DNA of 23,478 nucleotides from NCBI GenBank assembly GCA_000695325.1, contig AVPN01001370.1:1-23478 (forward strand). Direction: 5' to 3'. The stretch is from Pleurobrachia bachei (lineage: Eukaryota; Ctenophora; Tentaculata; Cydippida; Pleurobrachiidae). Positions 9,270 through 16,412 of the stretch are shown here, piece after piece. Position numbers and translations under genes: made by a program. The number at the start of each line of letters is the position of its first letter. Position 1 is the first letter of the stretch. The notes under the pieces are model-generated. The model saw nothing but the letters and a program-made list of their open reading frames with translations, had not been told where the DNA came from and made no database searches.

Positions 9270-10901
9270 ATGTCTATACTGGTTGTAGGGGCCGGTTTCA
9301 CGGGAAGTGTCCTGTGCAGAAGACTCCGATCCATCCCTGGCCTAACTGTAACTGTCTGGGAGAAGTCCCGTGGTGCAGGGGGACGACAATCAACAAAACG
9401 TGACGGTGATCACTCCTGTGATATAGGAGCACAATACCTGACATACCGACATTCAGACACAGCATTTAGACCTTATTTGGAAGAGCTGAAAGTCACGAAC
9501 GTTGTGCAAACTCTATCAAAGGTAAGAGAGTTGTAAAAACTTGAAAGAAAAATTGAGATATTATCCAGTAATTTTACCCTTCCACCCCTATTTTCACCCC
9601 TTACTAACCCCTCCACCCCTAGGATCAGATAGTTAATGCCCCTTATTAACCCCTCCTATCTAACCCCCCCTTTTCACCCCTATTTTAGGATCAGATAGTG
9701 AATGCCCCTTACTAACCCCCCCACCCCTAGGATCAGATAGTCAATGCCCCTGCCCGATATGACGGGGAGGACATCACACACTATGTGGCGAGGAACGGGA
9801 TGAACTCAACCTCCAAATACTTTATGTCTGGTACCCATGTCCACTATAGCAATAAGGTGGCACGTCTACTGAAGAAAGATAACAACCAGGTAATATAACC
9901 AGGCACCCCCTCCCCTCATAGTTAATCAGTTGGTGGCCATGGGGACGAATTCTTTCTTACAGTGGTGCTCCGTCATATCGGCCGCCGGCCACATAGACGG
10001 AGCACTACTCAGACCTTGTATTGATGAACAATCTCCACTAGATAGAGGTAACGAACACTGACGGCCGAACAGCGACATTTGACGCGGTAGTATTTACCAT
10101 CCCAGCACCCCAACATGGAGATCCCGAATGAGGTGAGAGAATGTAGGTGAAAGCTATCAGAACTAAGAGCATTGGTGATTGGTCTGACCCTAGATTCTCA
10201 TTTAATTGCAATGACGCCCTTCCATTATTAGGAGAGAGACAAGATATCGGGTATAACATTTACCTTCTATCAGGAGAGAGACAAGATATCCGGTATAACG
10301 TTTACTCCGCGGTTTACTCTGATGCTAGTCTACGAGGAAACCCCTCCTTTTGATTGGACTGTGAAGTACCATGATAACAGTATTGTGAGGTGCATGGTTT
10401 GGGACAATGTCAAGAGAAACAAGGGTGAGTGTGAACAGAAGTTTCAGTTCGTTAGAGTTAGATAAGATCCAGAACACATGATGATATGTTGACAACTTCT
10501 CTTTGCTCCTATGTTTCTTCTAGTTCTACAATTTCTCTTCCTCTCCCTCAGGAACTGAACCAACCCTTCTAGTGCACTGCCAGGCGCTCTATGCTGTCAA
10601 GAACATTGACATTAAAACAAAAGAAGAAGCAGGACAGGAGCTTCTAGCGGCTGTAAAACAGATATACCCTGAACTCCCAGAACCAATCAAAGTGATCCCT
10701 CATTTCTGGAGGTATGGGCAGGTTTACAAGCCCTACCCTGGAACACCCGGATTTATTGAGCTGGACAGTGATCCTCTTGTGTTAGCGGGGGGAGATAGTT
10801 TCTTTGGGATGTCAAATCTACAGGCGTGTGCACGGGGTGCGGAGTTGCTGGAGGGGAGGATTAGGAAGAGATTCGGTGTTCCCGTGGAGAGTGAGAAATG
10901 A
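9270..10901 (+). CDS. RNLS: Renalase (FAD-dependent oxidoreductase), with one apparent frame error
   Basis: Five exons: 9270-9521, 9731-9889, 10042-10132, 10274-10424, 10552-10901. About 333 residues (human 342). By family, renalase is a flavoprotein oxidising isomeric alpha-/6-dihydro-NAD(P) forms. The N-terminus has the FAD dinucleotide motif VVGAGFTGS (Gly 7, 9, 12), then GAGGRQST and the DIGAQYLT motif. Exon 3 gives FDAVVFTIPAP, matching human FDLIVLTMPVP; exon 5 gives LVLAGGDSFFGMSN, the conserved FAD-binding end. Exon 3 is 91 bases where phases demand 90. Reading the CCCC at 10107-10110 as three C would yield PAPNMEIPNE and reach the GTGAG donor in frame, so a 1-base excess (assembly indel or real mutation) is likely. 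Introns 1 and 3 contain tandemly duplicated acceptors, described separately. Confidence 0.93.
9621..9754 (+). repeat. Triplicated 3' splice site in renalase intron 1
   Basis: TAGGATCAGATAGTNAATGCCCCT occurs three times, with the base after AG at 9622, 9689 and 9731. Each copy is preceded by C/T-rich sequence with CCCTA or ATTTTAG. Only the last continues into the renalase reading frame. After the first two acceptors the frame reads DQIVNAPY and then stops. Copies differ at a few bases, so the duplications are not brand new. Confidence 0.9.
9961..10009. repeat. Hairpin in renalase intron 2
   Basis: AGTGGTGCTCCGTC at 9961-9974 pairs with GACGGAGCACTACT at 9996-10009 (one mismatch), around a GC-rich centre CGGCCGCCGGCC. 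It starts exactly at a strong but apparently unused acceptor (TTCTTTCTTACAG, AG at 9961-9962). Confidence 0.8.
10232..10309 (+). repeat. Duplicated in-frame 3' splice site of renalase exon 4
   Basis: AGGAGAGAGACAAGATATCNGG, continuing GTATAACNTTTAC, occurs twice, 42 bases apart, with exon-start bases at 10232 and 10274. Both follow an acceptor-like AG (CATTATTAG and TTCTATCAG). Forty-two bases is 14 codons with no stop between, so use of the upstream site would add ERDKISGITFTFYQ. The downstream copy continues in the conserved renalase frame (TFTPRFTLMLVYE). Confidence 0.9.
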
Positions 10902-11596
10902 GAACTATCTGATTTAATTTTGAGAAAATTGTTACCCACTGTTGTCCATGCATATGACTATCTCGCACCTCTACCAGTGTGAGAGTACTACCTAGCTAGC
11001 CTCATTTTTTGGAGGCACGTATATTGGAGTGTTTCCCTTTTTTAATTGGAGGAAGATGAAATTAAGTTCATTTGTTAAGAGTGTTTGTTCAGATTTAACC
11101 CATTTCCACAAAACACGGATTATTTGAAACATTTAGAAACCGCTTTGGTGTAGGTAAATTCGAAAATAACTTTCTGTGTGTATAAAAGGCGCCCGCTATG
11201 TCAAAAACACAATGGGCTGACAGCGCCCGCTATGCTTGCGGGGAAATATACATTTTCTAATTTCTATAAATTCTCAAAGCGGTTTCTAGACATTGAATTG
11301 TTGAAGTCAGATTTTGGCAAAAGGATGTAATAAATTAGTTTCCATTCATAATAAGTTAAACACAAAGAATGGTGACTGCTAACTTCCCCAAGGGGCAAGG
11401 CCCCGTAAAAAGTCATTACAAATCCCGAACAACCCTCTCTAGATTTAACTAAATCCACTCACTCCCTGCCTGATTAATAACAATTTCCACTTCTACAAAC
11501 TCTATACCCTACACGGTCAAAACTTCACATTGTCTATTGTCTAAACTCCACATTGCACTGTCGAGTGTCTAAACTGCACTATCACTATGAGTATGT
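10902..11596. other. Convergent intergenic region with a foldback element
   Basis: This lies between the 3' end of renalase (+) and the 3' end of the unknown mitochondrial-type gene (-). It contains a MITE-like inverted repeat at 11134-11288 and a 12-base direct repeat GCGCCCGCTATG at 11189-11200 and 11223-11234. No coding frame is supported. Confidence 0.55.
11134..11288. mobile_element. Small MITE-like inverted-repeat element
   Basis: TAGAAACCGCTTTG at 11134-11147 is the exact reverse complement of CAAAGCGGTTTCTA at 11275-11288, enclosing about 127 bases with no coding content. The size and structure fit a miniature inverted-repeat transposable element, but no clear target duplication is visible. 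Confidence 0.5.
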
Positions 11597-12077
11597 CTAA
11601 ACTCCCAACTTGACTCTTCGCATTGTCCTTGCCTTTGTCTTGGTTCCCAGGCTCATCTCCGTCTGATCCCCTGGCAGGAAGATAGTCCCCACGGGCTTGT
11701 GGTACGGAATAGTAATGGTACTACCACGGATATACCAGTAGGGTGGGGTAAGTCCTGGGACTCCCCCCGTATCTCATGGCCTTGTCAACTTGCCTGGATC
11801 TCACATCCATGGGTGTCTTGTCTACAAATGGAATTTGTTGAGGGTACCACACAGTTTTCTTGGTTTTCAGTTTAGTTCTCCCCCCATAGAACTTCCAATC
11901 CTCCGCTTTGGAGTGTTTGATGCGGTCAAAGTCGGCTGGTTGGGGGTAGTCGAGGGAAGCGGAGGTGTTGGGATGGTGAATGGGTTTGAAGGATTGTTTG
12001 TGTCGGGCAGGCTGCTGGAGGAAGGTTGTTGTTGTTCCTCCCCGGAGAAGAGTCCGTAGAGTATTAGGTACTGACAT
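11597..12077 (-). CDS. Unrecognised basic protein with mitochondrial-type N-terminus; one apparent frame error
   Basis: The frame from ATG 12077 runs to a stop at 11721 as written. A run of six C on the plus strand at 11765-11770 (GGGGGG in the coding sense) marks the probable break. With one G fewer, the frame continues as RYGGVPGLTPPYWYIRG and on to a basic end (TKARTMRRVKLGV) and stop at 11597-11599, giving 159 residues. The N-terminus is rich in Arg, Thr and Ser with no acids, like a mitochondrial presequence. The body is Lys/Arg-rich with Tyr/Trp (AEDWKFYGGRTKLK, KTVWYPQQIPF), which would suit a mitochondrial ribosomal protein, but I cannot name it. The acceptor CTCCAACTCTAG lies six bases before ATG. 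LYRM4 lies just upstream on the same strand. Confidence 0.6.
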
Positions 12078-12104
12078 GTTGAGCTAGAGTTGGAGAATAG
12101 AACA

Positions 12105-12225
12105 TTGGTTAGAAGGGGGAGGAGGTTGGGAAGTTATAGGGATGTTATGGGGGGTTAGAAGGGGGAGGGTGGGGGTTAGAAGTTAAGGGGGGTTAGAAGG
12201 GGGTGGGGGTAAGAGGTTAGAGGGG
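12105..12225. repeat. G-rich TTAGAAGGGGG repeat tract
   Basis: Plus-strand runs such as GGGGGGTTAGAAGGGGGAGG, followed by GTGGGGG, meet the usual G-quadruplex pattern. In the minus, coding sense the tract reads as repeated CTTCTAACCCCC, resembling iterated branch-site plus pyrimidine-tract units. These lead to the acceptor before the ATG at 12077. Confidence 0.7.
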
Positions 12226-12325
12226 CGTTTAAAACTCGTTTACTTGTATCAGTCAATGTAATATAAAACATGTACAAATACAATATACCACGAATAAAAA
12301 TAATTGCTCTACTTTGCAAAATGTT

Positions 12326-13306
12326 TCATCTCTTTCCCTTGTGCAGTACAGTGTCTGGTAGCACGTACATATTCCCAATAGCTGCCTGTAAAGAGAGGTG
12401 TTGTTACTCAACAAGCAACGGTATATCTTGTTAGACCCTCTCTCTACAAATGAAAAGGAGGGTTAGATCATCAGGTATATTATATTCTTGTGATGATCTA
12501 ACCCTCCTTTTCACTTCTCTTGCAAGAGAAGGTATAGAGTCTTGTAATAAGCTTTCTAACCCCCTAATTCCAGAATTAGGGGGTTCTGGAGTATCTGTTT
12601 TTCGCGAATTTCAAGAACACTTTATGAATGTTTAGAGCAAGTTTTTAATTGGTGGTACAATACCACTAACTATCAAGTCATTAAATACCTGGCGGTGTAT
12701 CATTTGCAGGGTTTCCGAGAACTGTTTACTGTCAATGTTGGTTTTCCCAGAATTCCGGAATTCATACTGTATTCTTCTTATTGCATAGGACCTGGGGAGT
12801 TCGTGTGTTAAATGGGAAGGAGATTCAAATCTTACTGAACTATTATAGAAAACTGTGTTCCGCTGTATATTCACGCGAGGAAAATCTACTAGCACAGCTT
12901 TATCTTGTTCTTAGAGTAGACCTAAACATGTCTGTTTTACTGATTCAATTTTAAAAGCAGGTTCATTCTTTCTTGTGGGCATGACGTGATTCTCGACTCT
13001 CGAAAACGTGATGAGTCGAATGTAACGACAGGCAAGCGAAAGTCACGAAACAAGGTCGTGACGCGCAAGCAAGTCTACAAGATTGAGAGCGCGTGTTACA
13101 TAGCGTGGCTACAGGACAACACACTCCTCAGAAAAAGAGCTGAAAATATACACTGCAGCGGCTACATTTGGCAGTAGTTTGTAGACCGCTGTTTGTGTTG
13201 TACTATAAACACACACTTTTTATAACTACCTCATCGTGTGATCTTGGAACTGCTGTGCTGCACGAATTAGGGCTCGAAAGGCCGCCCGGGTCGTGGGTTG
13301 GGACAT
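12326..13306 (-). CDS. LYRM4: LYRM4/ISD11, iron-sulphur cluster assembly LYR protein
   Basis: Three exons: 13306-13230, 12791-12689, 12385-12326. Phases match (AG|G, then CAG|GCA) and all borders are GT..AG; the product is 79 residues (human 91). LYRM4/ISD11 binds and stabilises the cysteine desulphurase NFS1 together with acyl carrier protein in the mitochondrial matrix. Exon 1 encodes MSQPTTRAAFRALIRAAQQF, where the LYR tripeptide is AFR (residues 9-11). Exon 2 opens with SYAIRRIQYEFRNSGK, aligning with human TYAVRRIRDAFRENKN, and ends in HRQ like human RRQ. Exon 3 gives AAIGNMYVLPDTVLHKGKR, aligning with VHIGQLYSTDKLIIEN. The ATG follows CCCTATAG by one base. Intron 2 holds a cluster of hairpins. 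The next gene on this strand starts about 250 bases downstream. Confidence 0.9.
12451..12585. repeat. Cluster of three perfect hairpins in LYRM4 intron 2
   Basis: First hairpin: 23-base arms at 12451-12473 and 12491-12513 (TGAAAAGGAGGGTTAGATCA..) with a 17-base loop. Second: CTTCTCTTGCAAGAGAAG at 12514-12531, a perfect 18-base palindrome starting at the next base. Third: AACCCCCTAATTC / GAATTAGGGGGTT at 12558-12570 and 12573-12585 with a 2-base loop. Probably one or more small foldback elements. Confidence 0.85.
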
Positions 13307-13470
13307 CCTATAGGGCTTAATGATGAGAGATTATATAGGAAATCGAAATTAACGATATAAGTAATAGTACTTAGTAGACAAAAGTAGACGCACGCTTTGA
13401 TTTAAAAATGGACGCATCTTTAAAGTGCTTCTCTGACAAAACAGCGTGTACACGGCATACACTCATACAC

Positions 13471-13666
13471 ACACTCTCTCTCTCTCTCTTTTTCTCTCTC
13501 TTTTTCTATCCTTCTCTTTCTCTCTCTATGTATAATATATCTTTCTCTCATTCTCTCATTCTCTCATTCTCTCATTCTCCCTTTCCCTTTTTCCCTCTAT
13601 CTTTATCTCACTATCTCTCTCTCTCTCTTTCTCTCTCTTTCCCAATCCTCTATCTCTCTCACTCAT

Positions 13667-13698
<32 letters not shown>

Positions 13699-13707
13699 AT
13701 TCTCTTG
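13471..13707. repeat. CT microsatellite
   Basis: Long run of CTCTCT interspersed with CATTCTCATTCT and CTTTT units on the plus strand. Four successive TCATTC-type units at about 13548-13578 are the most regular part. Confidence 0.9.
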
Positions 13708-13824
13708 GTATGATGATCTGAACACAAAAATAAGCCCACATTGATAAATTTTCAACTGCAAAATTCGATATTCCCTGCTGGAACACAAGGCGTTCTTATC
13801 TTTGCCCGAATTCTATAAAGTACA

Positions 13825-14030
13825 TGGAAAATGACTAAGGCGGTTCGTTGCGTTACCGGTAGTTTCAGGAGCATAGCAAGCAGGAAACGCGACTTACAAG
13901 TGATTCCATGCTTCCACTGTGTCTGGCTGGGTTGGTTTTAGATGTTGGGACACATAAGGCCGACCAAATTTGCAAAAATAGCAGGAAAAATTGTGCGGCG
14001 GGCACCTTGAACCGCCTTAGTCATTTTCCA
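13825..14030. mobile_element. MITE-like element with 22-base perfect terminal inverted repeats
   Basis: TGGAAAATGACTAAGGCGGT (first 20 of 22) at 13825-13846 is exactly mirrored by GAACCGCCTTAGTCATTTTC (first 20 of 22) at 14009-14030. Weaker similarity extends outward (CTATAAAGTACATGG versus CTATAGTCCCTGG in the same sense), so the true ends may be near 13813 and 14042. There is no coding capacity. It looks like a non-autonomous DNA transposon. Confidence 0.7.
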
Positions 14031-14870
14031 GGGACTATAGACTTTCCAGCAAATAAAACTTCTGAACGACACTCAAAAAATAAACTAAAACTTTTTCCGA
14101 TAATAGGATAGGAGGGTCAGTACATATCAATATCTGTTATATTAGGTCTTTTATAGGTCGCACAGTCTGAAATCTGAACAGGAAAAGAAACTATTAGAAT
14201 AGAGAGGAACACAAGTTTGGGTATAATAGTGCAGATTCGATTGGATAGTAGTGGAGATTGCAGAGAAAAGCAACATTAGCAAAACAAGAAATATCACGAT
14301 AAAAACTAAACCACAAACATTTGTAACAGAACCTTCCTCCCAGCATTATTCAGGGCACCCTACCCTTGAAACAGGGCAGGGTACTTTGTATAACGCTGTC
14401 CGAGCACAAAACACAAGTTGGTGCAGTTATTAGCTGACCGACTTGTAGTTTTGTACATGGGTTATGTTAAAAATGGTGGTGTATTTTCCCTACAATCTCC
14501 ACTCTTCAAAGGGGCGTTACCATTCAACCCCCCTTTGAATCTTCACCAAAAATTGAAACTTGTTTCGAAACGGATAAAGTATCTTCAGAAATCAACTCGG
14601 ATAAGGTAGATAGAAACGGCTAATATATCTTTAACAATCCATCAAATTTTAAGCTCCAGCCTTGGCTGACTCTTAGCCTCTGGTCGAACCCAGGAACTGA
14701 TTATGACGCTCAAAAATGGCGCAACGTTTTAGGTAAATAATATTTTCCACTCAAATCAGAATTCCTCGTAGCAAGAAGGTGACTGAACACAGACGCAGTT
14801 ACAGATATAACTCCGATATAACATTGTATGTTTTCATCTTGAAACAGGGGGCCTGCGTTAATCAAGTACC

Positions 14871-15402
14871 CGATGATCGGAAGAAATATCCGTAACTGAA
14901 ACCTAAAGGAGACAAATCTCACACAAAATAATCGCACACTTAAACGTTCAAACTCAGCTTATATATGACACACAGTTATAACAACAGCTTGCAGTCCAGA
15001 CCCTGTAGGATAGTTTGGGAGTCTGCAGACCAGGAACCGACCGAGACAAGTAAACAGCCAATCAGAACTCGTTACTTAGGTCACGTGACTGGTTATCAGC
15101 CAATCAAGCGCCAGTATTTGCTGATTCGGTCGGTTCCTGCAATGGGGGATCTCTCCAAACTCGTTCCTGGCCTTCGCAGCTCTTTTCAGAGTATTACGAA
15201 GGAGGGTCTGGTGCAGATAGATTGAAATCGTGTTGTTGCTGCAGTAATTGAAAGGGGCATCGAGGTTTTAGTTGTACAGTCGGACCCTGGTTTACCGGGC
15301 TGCTCTGGGGTAAATCAGGGCTCTCGACTGTAAAATCAATGCCCCTAAAACTACCGGTTTCTTCGTTATTTGTGTACGATACCAAACCGTTCTGATTTAT
15401 CT
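14871..15402 (+). repeat. Tandem repeat copy 1 (about 0.5 kb), palindromic centre
   Basis: First of two adjoining copies of a non-coding repeat; shared landmarks are CGATGATC, GTAACTGAAACCTAAA, CGTTCAAACTCAGC, ATGACACACAGTTATAACAA, CCAAACTCGTTCCTGG and GTACGATACCAAACCGTTCT. At the point between AGTTTGGGA and TCCAAACTCG this copy carries about 130 bases flanked by CAGGAACCGACCGA (15031-15044) and its mirror TCGGTCGGTTCCTG (15126-15139). Within them are two AGCCAATCA boxes and a GTCACGTGAC. It is the empty-site form with respect to the foldback in copy 2. Confidence 0.85.
15277..15330. repeat. Tiny TA-flanked palindrome, pogo/Tigger-like ends (copy 1)
   Basis: TA-CAGTCGGACCCTGGTTTACC ... GGTAAATCAGGGCTCTCGACTG-TA: 54 bases with imperfect terminal inverted repeats starting CAGTCG and flanked by TA. 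The equivalent in copy 2 is 48 bases at 16139-16186. CAGTCG-type termini with TA flanks recall pogo/Tigger elements (family knowledge); assignment is inference. Confidence 0.5.
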
Positions 15403-16258
15403 CGATGATCAGGTAGAAATATCTGTAACTGAAACCTAAAGTATAGGAAGGAGACAAATCTCACACAAAAATAAACTTAAGGCCAGAGGGGGCGGGGTTC
15501 GAGAAAGTCACTATCGGGATTACTTTCTAGTAGTAGGAGCGCTTAGAACATGTATTTATTTTTAAGTCGCACGTCGCCCGTAATTTATGTCACTGTCACT
15601 CCTTTGCTTTGCATTGAATCGAAAAATGGCCCTCAAGTCTTTGGAAATCTCGTCGAGATCTTTCGAAAACATGCATGTCATTTTTCGAATCGATCCAAAG
15701 CAAAGGAGTGACAGTAACCTAAATGACGGATGGCCCGCGACTTTTGCACGTGCATGTTCTAAGCGCTCCTACTTTAGAGTGATAAGTTGTGACTTGACCC
15801 TTGGACCCGCTCCCTCTGGCTTTACGCTTTATAACCGCACACTTAGACGTTCAAACTCAGCTTGTTAATATGACACACAGTTATAACAACAGCTTGCAGT
15901 CCAGACCCTGTAGGATAGTTTGGGAGACTCTAATCTCCATACTCCATGAAATGGGCAGATCTCGGATGATCCGAAATCTCCCCATTTCATGGAGTATGGA
16001 GATTAGAGTCGGATCCAAACTCGTTCCTGGTCTTCGCAGCTCTCTTTTCAGAGTATTGCGAAGGAGGGACTGGTGCAGATAGATTGACATCGTGTTGTTT
16101 CTGCAGTAAATTAAAAGGGTCTCGAGGTTTTAGTTATACAGTCGGACCCTAGTTTACCATGCTGTTCGGGGGTAAATCAGGGACTGTAAAGGCCCCTAAA
16201 ACTACTGGTTTCTTCGTTAATTGTGTACGATACCAAACCGTTCTAATTCGTCTCCTGC
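15403..16258 (+). repeat. Tandem repeat copy 2, with a different palindrome and a foldback insertion
   Basis: Second copy of the 0.5 kb repeat, same orientation. Between AGTTTGGGA and TCCAAACTCG it carries an 85-base palindrome (30-base perfect arms, 15926-15955 and 15981-16010, sense GACTCTAATCTCCATACTCC..), unrelated to that in copy 1. A foldback element of about 360 bases is inserted between CTCACACAAAA and CCGCACACTT. Without these the two copies are alike in length. Confidence 0.85.
15472..15834. mobile_element. Foldback element (long imperfect inverted repeat) inserted in copy 2
   Basis: Its ends mirror one another: TAAACTTAAGGCCAGAGGGG on the left and, reverse-complemented, TAAAGCGTAAAGCCAGAGGG on the right. 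Inner matching arms include GTAGGAGCGCTTAGAACATG (20 of 20) and GTCACTCCTTTGCTTTG, with CGAAAAATG near the centre. Arms span about 150 bases each. No coding capacity. Copy 1 of the host repeat lacks it, so the ends are well bounded; TA-type target duplication is possible but not certain. Confidence 0.8.
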
Positions 16259-16278
16259 GCTACGGAGGAAACTTATAT

Positions 16279-16412
16279 GTAGCTTTCGATTAGCTAGAGA
16301 TACTTAGCTTTCGATTAGCCAGGGATGTACTTAGCTTTCGATTAGCTAGGGTTACTTAGCTTTCGAGTAGAGCTATGCAAACTTAGCTTTCGATTAGAGC
16401 TATGCAAACTTA
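16279..16412. repeat. Minisatellite with AGCTTTCGATTAG core
   Basis: Five copies of a 24-28 base unit built on ACTTAGCTTTCGATTAGCTA, beginning near 16281, 16306, 16334, 16357 and 16385. The last two share GAGCTATGCAAACTTAGC. It lies directly beside the tandem repeat pair. Confidence 0.85.

Larger units (their letters stand above)
13307..14870. other. Gene-free, repeat-bearing stretch
   Basis: Contains the CT microsatellite and a MITE-like element listed separately, plus a small hairpin at 14505-14539 (TTCAAAGGGG / CCCCTTTGAA). Open frames here are short, lack conserved motifs and overlap low-complexity DNA. I see no gene or RNA in it. Confidence 0.55.

Noticed and set aside
9961-10075. Alternative renalase exon starting at 9963 (WCSVISAAGHIDGALL)
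   Set aside because: It gives a stop after about 30 codons, whereas splicing to 10042 gives IEVTNTDG..FDAVVFTIP, which matches the family.
11180-11190. TATAAAAGGCGCC, TATA-box-like
   Set aside because: It lies between two convergent 3' ends inside a MITE-like element, with no gene starting downstream.
12986-13177. 63-codon basic frame (RKRDESNVTTGKRKSRNK)
   Set aside because: It lies inside LYRM4 intron 1 on the opposite strand, has no family match and no supporting splice sites; probably chance.
13408-13713. 101-codon Ser/Leu-rich frame on the plus strand
   Set aside because: Produced by the CT microsatellite; no non-repetitive coding sequence.
14660-14700. tRNA/SINE B-box-like CTGGTCGAACCCAGG
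   Set aside because: One T short of the consensus GGTTCGA, and no A-box or cloverleaf arms at the right distance; not a tRNA gene.
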